Under the pieces are notes generated by a model. It did not search any database. It was not told the DNA's origin and saw nothing but the letters and a program-made list of their open reading frames with translations. Below are positions 13,001-28,000 of a DNA stretch of 64,000 nt, in pieces; position 1 is the stretch's first letter; every line of letters begins with the position of its first letter. This DNA comes from Rhinopomastus cyanomelas (Eukaryota > Chordata > Aves > Bucerotiformes > Rhinopomastidae): contig VXBP01010266.1 in NCBI GenBank assembly GCA_013400115.1, positions 1,798,001-1,862,000 on the forward strand. The letters run 5' to 3'. Made by a program: the position numbers and the translations under genes.

Positions 13001-16000
13001 ATCTAAACTACACACACACGGAGCCACTAAGGTCTGGTAAAAGGGTTCAGATAATTTTTAAATATGTATTTTAAGCATCAAATTAGCACGAAGCTGTTGC
13101 GTAACATTTTCTAAAAGCACACACTTAAATATATCCACAAAACTCAAATGACTCTGTGACTTTAAAACAAAGAACAAGGCAATAGAAGGCTCAATACTCT
13201 GCTGATTTTGGAACTACTGACCACTACACTGAAGAAAATGATCCTGTATCAGTAACAGAATTATTAAATGCTGTTTTTCCTGAAGCCTCCACAATCATAA
13301 TGTAAGCACACAGAAAAAATGATGTTCAACTGCTTCGTTTGAAGAAACACTACTTGTCCTAATCCCCTGAGAATATCCCACAGAAGCATTGCATTTTTCA
13401 CACATACTAATACCCAAACTCGAAGAGACGTGTAACTGCACTCCTAATAAAAAGATTAGGATAGCTAACTTTAAAAAAAAAAATCTAAAGAATGTACTGA
13501 AACACTTACGCAGTTTCTGAAGACCTGAAACTCTAATGTCCTCAGATTGAAATTAGTTGGTTTACTCAAATTAAACCTGAAACACACATGCAACTTTTTT
13601 TCATCAAGGAAGACAATGATACACTTGTAGAATCACAGAATCATTAGGGATTGGAAGATCATCTAGTCCAATCCCCCTGCCACAGNNNNNNNNNNNNNNN
13701 NNNNNNNNNNNNNNNNNNNNNNNNNNNNNNNNNNNNNNNNNNNNNNNNNNNNNNNNNNNNNNNNNNNNNNNNNNNNNNNNNNNNNNNNNNNNNNNNNNNN
13801 NNNNNNNNNNNNNNNNNNNNNNNNNNNNNNNNNNNNNNNNCCACTCTAAATCTACCCATCTCCAGCTTTGCTCCATTCCCCCTCGTCCTGTTGCTACCTG
13901 ACATCCTAAATAGTCCATCCCCAGCCTTTTTGTAGGCCCCTCTCAGATACATGTACTTGAGCAGTTAAGCACAACTAAAGACATTATGGTAAGACTTAAC
14001 TGAACATAACTGAAAGGATGATTGGGTTTTCTTATTCCCCCCCCCTACATTTCAAGTTGTGGAAGACCATATAAACATCATTCCGGCTTATAAAAATATG
14101 GATGTGCATTCAGTGGTAGCCAGCCTAGATTCAATTCTCAAATACCAAAAAACAGCCATGGCTGTAACTACTAAGGCAACTGTCAAACACTTTTGTGCCC
14201 CTTCTGTAAAATACATTTTTCTGAGGAATAGAACAGCGTCGCTACTCTGAAACGATACTTACCGGTCTAGCATCTTGTCAACGAAGGTGGATGGGTTAGA
14301 ATACAGTGCTATGGGAAGGAACTGAACATACACAGGAACATCAGCTGGGTTTTCTAAAAAAATTTCTTCTTCCTATGCAGAAACACACATTTTGAGAAGT
14401 TTGTATTAGGCTTAATGCAATTAGAAACAGCTATTAAGAACACTACAAAAATAATCACTACAAAAATCATACTATCTACAAAATAACTTACTGATGAGCT
14501 GTTTGTATTGGTAAGAGGGAAGCTCAGATGGCGTGGGGAGCTAAGTATGGAAGGCCAGGCCATTTCTGCTGTGATTTTCAACCGGACATCCTTCTGCAGA
14601 TCTGTGTCTACTTCAAATACAGCATTCAGTCTGGAGAAATAATTACACAGCTTACTTCAAAAGATGAAAATAGGGAAAGCTTGAGAAAAGCAGAGTGCTT
14701 AAAAGCACCCTGAGAACAACACTAGTCTGAGAAACAAGAGCGTACATTATGTTTGCGTGCAATCAAAGAATTCCCATTGGGCTCTGTCCATACATACTGC
14801 TATTACACAGCACAACAGAAATCACTGAACCATGCTGTATTGTCTAGTCAAGTGTTGTTGCCAAGATGCATCCACTTCAAATTCAGTTTTAGCCTATTTA
14901 TTGATAAAGGTGAGCAGACACATGCAGTCATCACGAATCCTTCAGTATTTGCATTTCTTCTACATCACTGCCCTCTGGAAGTGCATGGTGGTGGTTTTGT
15001 TGACCTCCCTCCTTACCTCACCAAGGATCAAGAGCTTGATCATTTCATGACTGCTAAGGTCAGGATGGCCTCCAACCACCATATCTCCCACTAGACCTTC
15101 TCGTGTTTGTAAACAGTAATCTAGTGAGGCACTCCCCTGGTACGCTCATTTTGCAGTGGTTTAGACAGGGGCGGGGGGGAAAAGTCAGTCCTGATGCAGT
15201 CTGTTCCCAATATGATGTCCAGACATCCACTGTGCAGAAAATGTATTGTATCTGCACACTTGTTATGTACAGTGAGCAATGGATTCACAGAGTAGGTGCC
15301 CATATTCCTACCTAACAAAACCAAAGCAGATCAGAACTAGCCACACTTGGGGTCAGCTACTACTTTCCATAAGAAAATGAAGTACATTGATATTGCCCAG
15401 CCTCCACAACAGACTTGATTCCTGTTGCACAAGCTCTCCATCATGAGCTGAAACAAGACTGACAGTATTTATTTAGAGCTCTCCATTTCAGTCAGCAAAG
15501 AGATACCACACTTGATTTCAAACCTCAAGAAGCAATCTGGAAAGGCTCCAAATGCCCAGGTCAGAACCACTCTATAATTGAGAAGGAGCAGTTTCTCCTG
15601 TGCTGAATGCTACTTTGGCTAGCAGGGTAACTCTCCTTAAGCACATTACAGATCCCAGATTATATCACAGAATCATTAGGGATTGGAAGGGACCTCCAAA
15701 GATCATCCAGTCCAATCTCCCTGCCCCAGCAGGATCACCTAGACCAAGTCACACAGGAACACATCCAGGTGGGTCTTAAATGTCTCCAGTGATGGAGACT
15801 CCACAAGCTCCCTGGGCAGCCCCTTCCAGTGTTCTGTCACCCTCACTGTGAAAAAGTTCCTTCCATATTATATTCAATAATATCAAAGCACTGTGTGTTC
15901 TAGCTGGAACTGCTACTGAATCAAAAGTAGCTTTTAACAGAATTTTCCTTTACTATCCTCTTACTGTAGGTGACACGATACCCTTGTAAATTACCAGTGT

Positions 16001-19000
16001 GGTTAAAGAGAGGACTCGCTTCGACAAAATTTGTTAAGGAGTTATTAACGTATCAGCATTACAACAAAATGAGAAAGGAGCTATGTTTGTTGGCTACATA
16101 CAGTCATTTCGTATCCCCACAAATACACACGCTTTTTCTGACACGGTACTTTGAATGCTACTGTCACAGAAGACGTGTACTTGCTGTTAATGATAACTTA
16201 GGCCTCTTGGAGATTGAATTATTTTGTGAGAAGCCGAGAGAGTTTGACTTTTTTCTGATCTTAAATAGCAACCATTAATGACTTTCTTTTTGGCAAAACT
16301 CAAGGAGAAATAGCAGTTTGATAATTTACTCAAATGCAGTAATCTCAGAATAGCAGCAAGAAAAAAACCTTATTAAATCATAGCAGGATATTGAGGTTAC
16401 TGCTTTAAATGGATTAAGCAGGGACACTGCACGTATAGTACAGTCTGTTTTCAGAAATGTCTGCAGAACGCCTTGCCAGTGCTAGAATTTTAAGAACTGC
16501 AGAAAAAGCTGGTGAACGCTAACTTTCAGCGTTGTGTTTGACTTCAGTAGTTTTTAAACATTTTAGATGTTTTCTGTGCACAATTTTTGCAGAGAAGGCC
16601 ACGGAACGCCCTCACAGTTCCATCTCAAAGCGTGCTGCAGCGTTAAGAAACTTTGCAGTTTGCAGAGACCGTGCAAGAGCACACGTAACGCAGACTTACC
16701 CAGTGATTTAAGGGCTGAGAAAATACAAAGGGTAAAAGACTTACCTATGGCTTGAATTCTCTTTTATTTCTGCCCATTCTTTGAATAAGTTGTCGTGCAA
16801 ATCCCAGTCAAAATCCCACGCATCCTCTTGCATTGCTGCGCTGTGCTGAACTTTAGATTCCGCTTTAAATAATAAGATGGGTTTTAAACTCCTCACGTAA
16901 AACCATTGCTTAAGGATTGTTTCTTTTCAAAGGATTTCATTAAAAACTTGAAAGTTACTTACATTTAGATAAAAAAGGCAGTCCTACGTAACAGTGATCT
17001 CCACACTGTAAACCAGGATCAAAATAAATATTTGCAATCTGCAAAAGAGATCAGAGCTGATCAATGAAGAAGCAGCACAGCAGATCTAATAATCCAAAGA
17101 CTTCTGATAGCTATAGAAAACACATGCTGTACATGAGAGAACCTGTAATCAAGTAGAAATAAGGTATGAACAAACCTTTGACTTTTTTCCTGGCTCTAAA
17201 TCCTCTTTATTACTTCTCAGCCTCTTATAATAAAATCGAACATCTTCTGACAGGGAGCGTATGTGTTGTATTTTCACTTTCTGAGAAAAGGAGTTCATGA
17301 TGTTCAGGCTCTGGTGAACGACCTTCCCCTAAAGAAAGGAAAGGATGATCAAAGTCTTCAGGATATGCATTTTCCCTAGCATATGTGTTTGTTTATCCAG
17401 GCTGGCAAAGAAGGAGCACAGCAAAGCTGAAATGTTAAGCTGGGTTTTTTAACTACGCTATTTCAAAAAAACCTGCCTCTTGTAACACTTCGAGGCAAGT
17501 TTCTGGGAAGCTGCATTCCTCCTCCATCTGCTTCTAAACACAGTTCATCTCTCATTCAAAACTACATGCTCTGTAGAACAAATAAGCAGTACTGACCCAA
17601 CACCTTTACACAGCATTCAGATATGAAACAACAGATACAGGAAGACCACAGTACCCATCAGCAATAAGAACAATGCTATTCAGCAAAAAGGTCTTCAGAT
17701 ATGAGCTTTGATCAGGGAACAGTCAAGAGGTGGCAATGTGAGCCCATTATGGTGCACAAGTCAACACAGATAAGATCTGCTTAAATCAAAAATTGTTATG
17801 CACTGTTAGTGCATTGCAGACAAACTTTGACAGAAAGCCAGCAATCAGACCTATGTGCAAAGCCACTACAATTATAAACACAGACAGGCAGCTCTGAGGT
17901 CCATCAACTGCAGGAGACTCTTGGGCATGAACTGAAAGGCAAGTGTTAATAAAACCATAGTGTCTAGTTATTCCTGGTGTTATAGCTGTCTACCAAACAC
18001 TGGAACAATAAGAACTGATGCTATTTTAGTCTTTTCTTGAATCAACTAGATGCAGGAGTATCATTACTTTACTGATCACAAGTGTAGTTTGAAATCTCAT
18101 AAATGCATGTAAGTATCTAAAGGGCAAGTGTGGGTATGTTAGGACCAGGCTCTTCTTGGCGGTACCCAGTGATAGGACAAGAAGCAATAAGCCTAAACCA
18201 GAACATTGGAGATTCAACTTGAACATAAACACTCCTTTTTTGTGATGAGGGTAACACAGCCCTCCAGGCTGCTCAGAGAGATGGTGGAGTCTGACTCTGA
18301 AGACGTTCAAAATCCGTCTGGGCACGTTCCTGTGTGATCTGCTTGCTCTAGGAGCACCTGCTCTGGGGCAGGGGCACTGGACTAGATGACCTCTAGAAGC
18401 CCCTTCCAACACCCACCATTCTATGACTCTATGAAAAAGGAAAAGTAAATCTGCTGTCAGTGCTCTCAAGTATCAAGTGATCAACTAGCAGAAGTAGAAA
18501 GTGAGGCTGACTGCTCTGAAAAGCCTGAGGCTTGAACCTAGAAAACAAACTGGAATCTTGTCAAAGGTGGTATTGCATCTGATTCTGTGCTCCCAAACAA
18601 AGTACAGGAGACTAAAGGTCCCCATAGCAAGTAATTCCATGAAAACATTACTAGAGAAGAAATATCATGAAGCCAATAAAAATCACAGCAGTCAGAGGAT
18701 GAAAAACTCGAAAGATGTCACAAAGAAGCTATGCCTTACAGGCTGAGAAACACCAGGTGCTACAAGAAATAGTACCTCCAAAACCAAAAGCGAACAAAAC
18801 AAAAGGCTTAAGACAATCTTGGGCATTTAATAAGATACATGGAGAAGTTCTTTAGCCATTTCAGTTAGAACAAAATTAAGGAAGATAAAATTCTTTATGG
18901 CATAGTAAAGCAATGACCTACTCAAGTCCTGTTGACTGATGAATCTTTCTGTAATGAGACCCACTGCATTACTTTTTTTAAAGAAATGATCATTTATCTA

Positions 19001-22000
19001 ATAGACAAGAGGCAAAACATTGATAAAATGCCAGGGAAAAATTACTATTTGAGTATACAAATTGTAGGACAAGCGGGAGTTATGAGAGGAGGAGGTGAGA
19101 ACAGGCATGCACAGTCTGTTGTAGAGCACTATGTGGGACAGGCAAGGAAGGCAAGGAAATAAAAAACCATTTCCACCACTATGCATGGGATTAGTGTTAT
19201 CATTTCAGAAAACTGCCATCTCGATCTCCTTTAACTACATTTTTCCCCAGCTGTCAATCTCACTGCCTGTAATTTTCCATCGTATCACATCCCTGCTCAT
19301 CAGAGAGCCACATAAAGCTCAGACTTCCAACTGCACAGTCAACATGCCTTGACTGCCCATGCTTCTATGGTTATGCTGAACCCCAAGTGAGAAGGCATTA
19401 TCTGTTAATAGCTTGCTGCTTGAGTCTGTAGCCCTGAGCAAAGCTGTCACTTTTAGCACTCACTGAATAAACACTAGTGCAGGAGCAGGGTTGAAAACAG
19501 CTGTTAGGTACTTTACAGAGAGCTGTACACCCACACAGCTTTCTTGTTCTTTCCTGTTCTTGTAGTACACCACGCATCCTCAAATAGACCTACTTTAAGT
19601 GCTTCCACAGAGATCAAGGACTTGTACTAAAACATCACTTTCTTAGCTTACTTCACTGTCCTTGGTACTACACTTCAGGAATCTGAAAAATGCATTTGTG
19701 CAATTTCAACTCTCTTATGTACTGTTAGTGCACATGAATGGGTAATGATCAAGTGACCACAACTACCTTAGAATGAAGCTGCAAAGCACCAGCTTTGATC
19801 ATATCATCAAGACTGTATAGAAACAGGCGCTAGAGGAGACGCAGGGATAGCTCATGCTTGGAGCATGGGGAAAAAACCCTGAAGAAACAGTGACAAACTG
19901 TACAGGAGCACAATCTCTCTAGCTATTTGATGTGCTACAAGTCAAGACAGTGGTTTCTCATGAAAAGGACAAATAAAATAAATGTTCAGTGCTGTGACAC
20001 AACTCTCTTACCGGAAAAGAGGGCGGAAGAAAAACATGTTTTGGGGAGCAGGTCAGCGAGCCTACAGCAATCACTGCCTTTACTGGAATGGTCAAAATCT
20101 GGAAAAAGAACATGAAAAGTTTAGGAAAAAACCTTCAATTGCAGCCTTTAAATATCTCTAATTTTTAAATTGCAAAAAAAAAAAACCCTTGAAATTTAAC
20201 AATTAATGTAGTCTGGGTTTTAAATGTCTGTAAAAACACAGATACATAAATTACAATTTCAATACATCACTACACTTAGAACAGCCAGTCTGTATTGTCA
20301 GGAAGGACATCACTGCTCAGTCACAGTTAGCATCATTCTACACGGAACACAGTTAAATAAGAAGCTTTGAGGTGGAGCACGACATAGTCTCATTTGAATG
20401 GGAATTCTTTGTTGGAAAACAGGAGAATAACACCTTTAAGTAAATAAATATGAGGGAGAAGGATATACTGAACTCACAGCACATTAGAAGTCATAGAAAG
20501 ACCTCAGTGCAGACACAGACTTAGAAAAATGAGTGTGGAAGAGATAGCAATCAGATTTTTTTTGGTGTATTCTTAAAAGCTACTAATACAAGTAAGATAA
20601 GAACATGCATGAAAATAAAATGCTTTGGCATCTAGAAGAGTAACATACATGTATGAATATATTATAAAAGCTTAACATCTCTTACAGAGAATTGGTAGAA
20701 ATTAGGAGTTTCCCATTTTCTGTAGCTTGATCAGAACCACACAGTAAGATACACAATTTCTTCACTTCATAAGCACAGTGTGTTGCATTTCCTTTTTTCC
20801 TACATTTATTACCCAAAGACATTAAATACAGATTCTTACGTTTATTAACAGGAAAGGCGTATGAGTTATTGTCATTCTTTTCTCCCTTACTAATCTTAGA
20901 CTAAAACTGTTTCTTTAACTGATTTCTCTGGAACAACTTCTGCATTTGGGTTTTCCAAAAACATCTCGGAAATTCCAGCTCAATTTCACTAACTGATTAT
21001 GTACCAGAAAGCTCACTGTCAGGATGTGTTATGCCAAAAGATCCATGCATTGATGCTCTGAGGATGTGTCAAGCCATCAAAGAACCCATACGCCAAAGAA
21101 CTAGGTCAGATTTAAATGGGTATGCCCAAAAGACATATGAAAATCCTAATGCAAGTAATTTTGTATTCCTTTAGAGAAAAGAGTACAAGTGATGCGCGGT
21201 TAACTTGCAGAGATAATGATCTTCACAGGTCCCTTTCTACCTCAATTTCTTCCTGGTTTTGGAATCTGTTCACTAATACAATTCAACCTTTATGCTTAAG
21301 AGCTGAACACATCATTTGGACAACACCCATAAATAGACAATAAACATACCTCATAGTCTGTTGTGATTTGTACCGCTCCATCATGAATTCCTTCAAGTTC
21401 TTTTGCTATTAGTTTTACTCTAAACACAGCATAATAGCCTGAAGCTAGTATCACCTGTAAATGGTAGAAAAATAGTCATCCTCTGTATTTCATTCAATGG
21501 GAAGAAATAATAATTAAAAAAACCCACCAAACAGCCTCTTACTTCTTTAAACTGAAACAAAATCCACTCAAAACCACCATCAGCAATAAAAAAAGAAAAA
21601 TTTAAACACTTAAGTTACTGACACAAAAGTTAACTATTTCTTGAGGTGGTATCACAGTATCACAGTATTATCAAGGCTGGAAGAGACCTCATAGATCATC
21701 AAGTCCAACCTGTCACCACAGAGCTCAAGGCTAGACCATAAACCCCACTCTTCCCACATAAATTCTGAGCATCACCTGAGGGTATAGAGATTACTGTTTC
21801 TGAAGTGTCCACTTGCAGACTTTAACCAATCTGAACATAACACTGCTTCATCATACTGAAATTCAGACAAAAATTAAGAACTCTCATCTTCCCCTCCCCC
21901 CTTGAAATGAACCTGTAAGAAGCTGTAAGGGAGACAGATCTGTCTCCCTTCCCCCCCCACCTAAATCTAGCTTTAAGCAATGAATTCAAATTACTACTTA

Positions 22001-25000
22001 CTGAAGACTGATCGGATGCACTAGCATTTTGTAGCTCATGGTGGTTTGCAATTATCGTTGTTCTGTTTCCCTTTTCAGTTGTCAGAAGTTCTATGGCCAA
22101 ACCATCCCCTATAATGTGCCAACTTTTTATAGCCAGCTTAAAAAGAGCAAAGCATACCATTTTCAGTAACAACACTGATGCAAGTTTTTTTAAGGGAAAC
22201 TAAAGAATATACCCATCCTTACCTCTATGGGGTTGCTGTTGATGACTGCAAATAAAATGCTGCTAGGTTCTGTTGCACTCAATATGCCAAAATCTATGAA
22301 TCGCTCCTCAGTATTTGGAGGCAGTACAAAGTACTAGAAAGATGGATGAAGGTGTTTTAGCATAAGTGAAACATAAAATGTGCTCAAACTCCAAGCCCAT
22401 TAACAAAGGCTAAGTCAATCTAATACAGTCTAATATCACGACAATCTCAAAATTCTACACATTTTTCCTCTAAGGGAACAAAGAGGAACTTTTCAGCAGT
22501 AACTGAAGCTGTTTAAGATAAGAACTGTCTTCCCACAGAGGTAGAATAAAGAATTAAAAACAGCTGTTGTATGAAGTCTGCTTCTAATTAGAACAGAGAC
22601 GCTTAAAAAAGGAATTTACTTACATCTAAAAATCCTGTGTATGCTCGGACAGGTAGGTGAAATTTAGAAGCATTGGTGATAAGTAAAATATTATTATCTA
22701 TATGAACAGATGATGTGGAAGGCATAAAATGAAGGGTAAATATATATCTGGATTCATTAGGCGGAATTAAGACTGGTTTACTGAAGTTCTGGACCTAGAT
22801 CAGTAAACAATGAAGATCAACGTTACAATCTAACAGGCATGGGACATTTAAACATTTACTATTAGGTAAGAACATCCCCAGAAATGTGGCTTACTTTGAA
22901 CATTGGTTTTGCTTCTTCTGGTAATACAACGTCGTGTATAAGGACTGCAAAATTGAATGTGTTTGTCAAATAGATCAGTCTTTCCAAAGCATCAGCAGCA
23001 GTGTCGCGGATGTGAAAGAGTGTGGCAGCATGATCAAACCCTAAGTACCTATTAAAGTAAAACAGCATGAGACAAATGTTTTCCTCAAACATAAAGCATT
23101 TTTCTTACATGGAAGAGTAACAATTGAACAGTAAAAAAGGTACATGGCCCGCTGAAACGATATTATTGTTAGCACTAGAGAAACAATATCAACTGAGTAA
23201 TTCAGCTAGATAAGAAAATAGGAGTAAGCAGGAGGTCTAAAAGCAAGCCCTGAAGTATTAAGAGTTTGCAAATCATGCATATTCCTTATTAACCAGACCA
23301 GGTATCTCCAGCACAAAAGGTAAGGTTTAGTCTAATGATAAAGTAGCATCTCATTTCAACGACAACTTTAGTCAACTTTGTAAATAAGTAACAAAAAAAT
23401 AAGGAAGTTTTGACTGGCTTCCTCCAAAATTCTGCTTAAAAACCAAAAATATTTTCTCTACCCTTATTTCATAGAGACAGAGCAGCAAATGCAAAACTGG
23501 GAAATTTTCATATAGTACATTTTTATTATCCATGCTTTCAAGTGCTCTGAAAAACAACTCAGGTCACTTTGAACCCAAGCCTTGAAACCAGCTTATGCAT
23601 TATTAAAGACAACCTCATCCAGTAGTGTACAACCAGAAAAAGTGAACAAAGAAAACTTGGGTATCACCTCTTTATCCCCTCTTCTTCCTAAAAAGGCTAA
23701 ATTCCCTGCTACCTCAGCTAATTTACAGCATTTAAGTTTGAAGTCATGTTCAATTACTGTAAACTTACCCATCCAACACTTCTGCTTGATACGGTATTTC
23801 AAGTTTGGAGTAGCTCTTCTCTTTTGCTTTAACAGTTATTTTCCCAGAAGACTGTGATGCTTTTTTTGCTTTTGATGCTGTACACGCAAGAATATAAGAA
23901 ACTTATTAAAGCAGACAAAAAAACCCCCAACTACTGGGTTAAACCAGCACACAGTTAGCCCAGAAATTAAGTATCGTGGAAAAGAAAAATAGATCTTAAA
24001 AAGTTTCAAGAAGCAACTGACATGAAGAAAATCTATGAAGTTAGAGATTCTGAGTTCCTTTACCATCAGTCATTTGTAAGCTAGTAAGCTTATATAATAT
24101 ATGATAGGAAAGCTGGGTTGTACTGTCACATGGAATTACTTGGACATGTCCACAGGATAGTTCTGACCCCAGGTGAGCTGAAAGGACCCCCCACTTAGGA
24201 GTACAGAATACACCAGTCCCTCCAGTACCAAAACCAGAAATTACTACCAAAAGATGGCAGTAATTTGGGCCAGGAACACAGCAACATTTTAATAATGAAT
24301 GAAAGGCATGCTAGACTTTACAGAAATAGAATCAGAATCAATGTGACAAGCCAACACAAGCGCCAAGAATGACACTCACAGGTCTGCTCCAAGATCACAG
24401 AATATCACTGGAAAAGCCAAGGGATTCAAATACTAGCTGGGAGAAACCACAGGCCCCTAATGCCCCGTCATGTGTTAGGACAGCTGAAACAGCAAGTATT
24501 TAGGGCTAACGGCTTCACTGATTAGGATTCACCAAGGCAATCTCTTAAACACATTGAGCTGCTTGACTATTTTTCCCCATCCACCTTTCATTTCAAGATC
24601 CATGTTAGTCAATAGGTTCTTATGTAACAGCTCCCTCCAGCTTCAAAATCTGAACATATTACCACCTCAAGCTGACAGAGTTGAGCTATTTCAGAATTTA
24701 TTCATAGGCTAAAACATACTTTACTCTTCTTACAAACAGTTAGCTATTAAATACTTAAGAGTGCTAATCCATAAACAAGAATAAAAATTAATCCTCTCCT
24801 ATCTATCCATAACACTTATAAAACTGTATCTGCATGAAATGAAAAACACTGCATTTACACACTTCAATTTTTAGGTACAAAGAATTACAGCACCAAGTAG
24901 TATCTCAAAGCAGTAACTCCTGAATAGGTCAAAAAGCCTTCTGAGAGCTGACTGAGTTCTCTACAAAAACTGAGGCACCTTTCTATAAGGTGTCAGTATA

Positions 25001-28000
25001 GTATTTACAGTCACACTAAGTAGGAGGAAAGTGACCCAACATTTCTTACATAAAGACAAACAGAAGTCAGGATCTGGGTTTATATAACGTATCACAGAAT
25101 CACAGTACATCAGGGATTGGAAGGGACCTCGAAAGATCATCTAGCCCAACCCCCCTGCCACAGCAGGATCATTTGTAAGAAAGGTACCAGTAAAGGTTTT
25201 TTTCACTTTCACCTCCTGTTTTCTTTAATATGAGTTCAAGATACCAAAATAAGCCAAATTTCACAGTAAGTTTCTCAAGAACCCTATTTCCATCAGCAAT
25301 TGAATGTCAATTTTACTTTATTTTTTTAAAGGAACGTGAATTAGGTTTCTTTTTTAACCTTTAGAAGGATCTATGGGCAATCCAAGATATAAATTCTCCT
25401 CTAACATACATTATTGTGAAGAACATGCCCTGTATTGTTAGGGTTTCTCCAAAACAAATACCTATTTAGATTAACAATATATTTTAAATCATAACTGTCT
25501 TAACATAAGAATACTGCTTTTGTTTAATACAAGAATGAAGAAATCCATCTCGTCTCACCAGTATTCACCAGTCTAAGTTACTTGCTGATTATGATCTGAG
25601 ACAACCCCACGAAAAATAACTGGTTAGAAGAATGGTAAGCCTTTTCCAGGTAGGAGAATTCCATTTTCTTCTCACAATTACAAGTATTTTAAGAGAGTGG
25701 GGAAAAAAGCCATGATGCTTCAGCAAGTTTTAGGAAACACTGGAGGAGTACTGAGAAGAGAGGAAGCAGTACTTACCATCAAAGCTAATACTTGCAACTT
25801 TGGTATATTTACTTTCAGAGGCTTTTAGTGTAACTGGCTTGAAATGTACTGTAATAGCTTCGTTCTGTGGTGTAGGTCTAACACTCTGCAAACAATCAAA
25901 ATATGAAACACCTGTCAATTTATTGTTGTTAACACACCATGCAGCCTTTGTGTGTCTTTCAAAGTGCAACTGGTTTGCTCAAGTTCTTACAGATCAGTCT
26001 GTCCTACAGCAAAGCAGTGTTTTAAGAGGCTTTGGAATGTTTTTTCAGCTCCTGCAAGTTAGTTAGTACGCAGGAAAATGGGCAATACAAGACTTCTCCT
26101 TGGGAATGCTGGATGAAGTGACTGAACAGCCTGAAACATGTTCATAAAATAGAACACAAGCTTCATTTAACTGAAGAATTTAATTTGTACTCTTAAAGCT
26201 GCAGGGTTACATTAGCCAGGGTAATTGTTTCTGGAGTGCTCGTTAATATGGCTGTTAACTAGTGCAACTACTGGGAATGATACAGGTATGGACCTTGTCT
26301 CTGATGCTACACTCAGCCTGCAGAGCTGCCACAAAAACAACAGAAAAACCCCAAAACACCCAGAACTGTATAAAGACTGCTTTGTAAACCTGAGATTACA
26401 TTCCATACCAACATTTTACAAGACCACCTTTCGCATCTTGACGATTACTCCTTCAAGATACAAGGAAAAGGTAAATTTGGCATTACTGGAATTGCAGTTG
26501 TGTCAGTGATCAGCCAGAGTGAATTTGCACACTTACTGCTGCAGTAGCTTTATATGTCAACACCTGAAGATATTATCAAGGTTACTACAAATGTCTTTGA
26601 CTAGGTTCCGTTCAGAGAAACCGGGCACAGAGCAGTTAAATGATCTTATTCTTGTTTGGCCTAAAGTGAGCGTGGCTGCCATGATTCCTCCTCCCCAGCT
26701 GTCTTCTCCTGCTGTTAAGAACAGCTCAGCTGCTCACTGAGGCAGCTGTCAAGCTACTGCAAATAGCACTGAAGTGAGTGCTGCTTTACCTTATGCTGGG
26801 CTGCAAAGGTTTAGGCACCTGCTTCATAAGCCAAGAGACGTTCTCGGTCAGAGAGGAGGAAAGAATATAGCTAGTGGTACACACCAATTACACTTCTTCC
26901 CTGTAAGCTGTCCCTGGTTGTAAATCACAGCCATAAAACTGTGCACACATAACTAAGTTCAGACCATATGATCCCTGGAGGAAAAAGCAGCACTACTCCT
27001 GCAGCTAATGAATAATCTCTGGAAGCTGAACTAGCAGTTTTGTATTTTGGATTTGTAGTACTGACCTCTGTCAACCACATCCATACACTTGGTGAGGTTC
27101 CTTGCTATTTCTCTTCACAAGTCACTTCATAATTGTCACCACTTTCTTCTAATGAAATACATATTTAAAAAAAACCCCTCTTGAAGCAGACAAAACCAAA
27201 GCTGTAATCACATTTACCGTTTTGCAAAGCAAGAGGGATAATCATTACCAGCCTCCTTTTTTTATGCAAGAAGCTGTTTAAGTGCATTTCTCATCTGTTG
27301 AGTGATTACATGCTAGAAGGAAATCTAGACTAAGACAACTAAAGGAAAAACATCCTTAAGAACCCTTTCAGCTTCACTTTACTCACACTTCATCAGCAAA
27401 ACTTGTTGTGAGATGTGCCTTAAAAGCAAATGTAGACAGGTCTTGAGAACAAGTTCCATCTAGAATCTAATACTGTCAATCTTCTCAGAACATCTCCTAA
27501 CAACTTCAGTGGGAAAGGTGACTTTTAAATAGACATACTTCTCTTAACACATGGCTGCCCCATGAAAAGCCCAAGTCAAGATTCCTGGTACTGATATATG
27601 AAGATAGAATTCAGTATTTAGTGTAAGAGCAGAAAATTATCATCTTAAATGTTCTACAGAACATAGAAGGGGAAAGCTCTGTGCTATGGCAGCCATTAAA
27701 CAGGAAAGACTTCAAAGGCTTAATGAAGGACTCAGACTCTTCAAGACTACTCTAATAAGCTGAAGAGGAGCACGAGTGGAAACACTGGCATGTGTTCATC
27801 CATACTGTTTGCCTGTCAGCAGACTCCCAAGCACAGTTTTGTCTTGCCCACCTACACTGAGCAACCTGGAGACTTGCTTACAGACAATAAAGATGCAGCT
27901 ACCCTGATGCAAGAGGAAAAACCACTCTTTTTGGCTACAAACAGCAGACTAGGGCTGGGTCCATTAGTGTCAGAACCATGTCTGTACTGCTTTATTTGCT

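Larger units (their letters stand above)
13577..14262 (-). other. Intron E23-E24
   Basis: Holds the CR1 with the assembly gap and a C-run near 14037-14045. Its true length is uncertain because of the gap. Confidence 0.85.
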
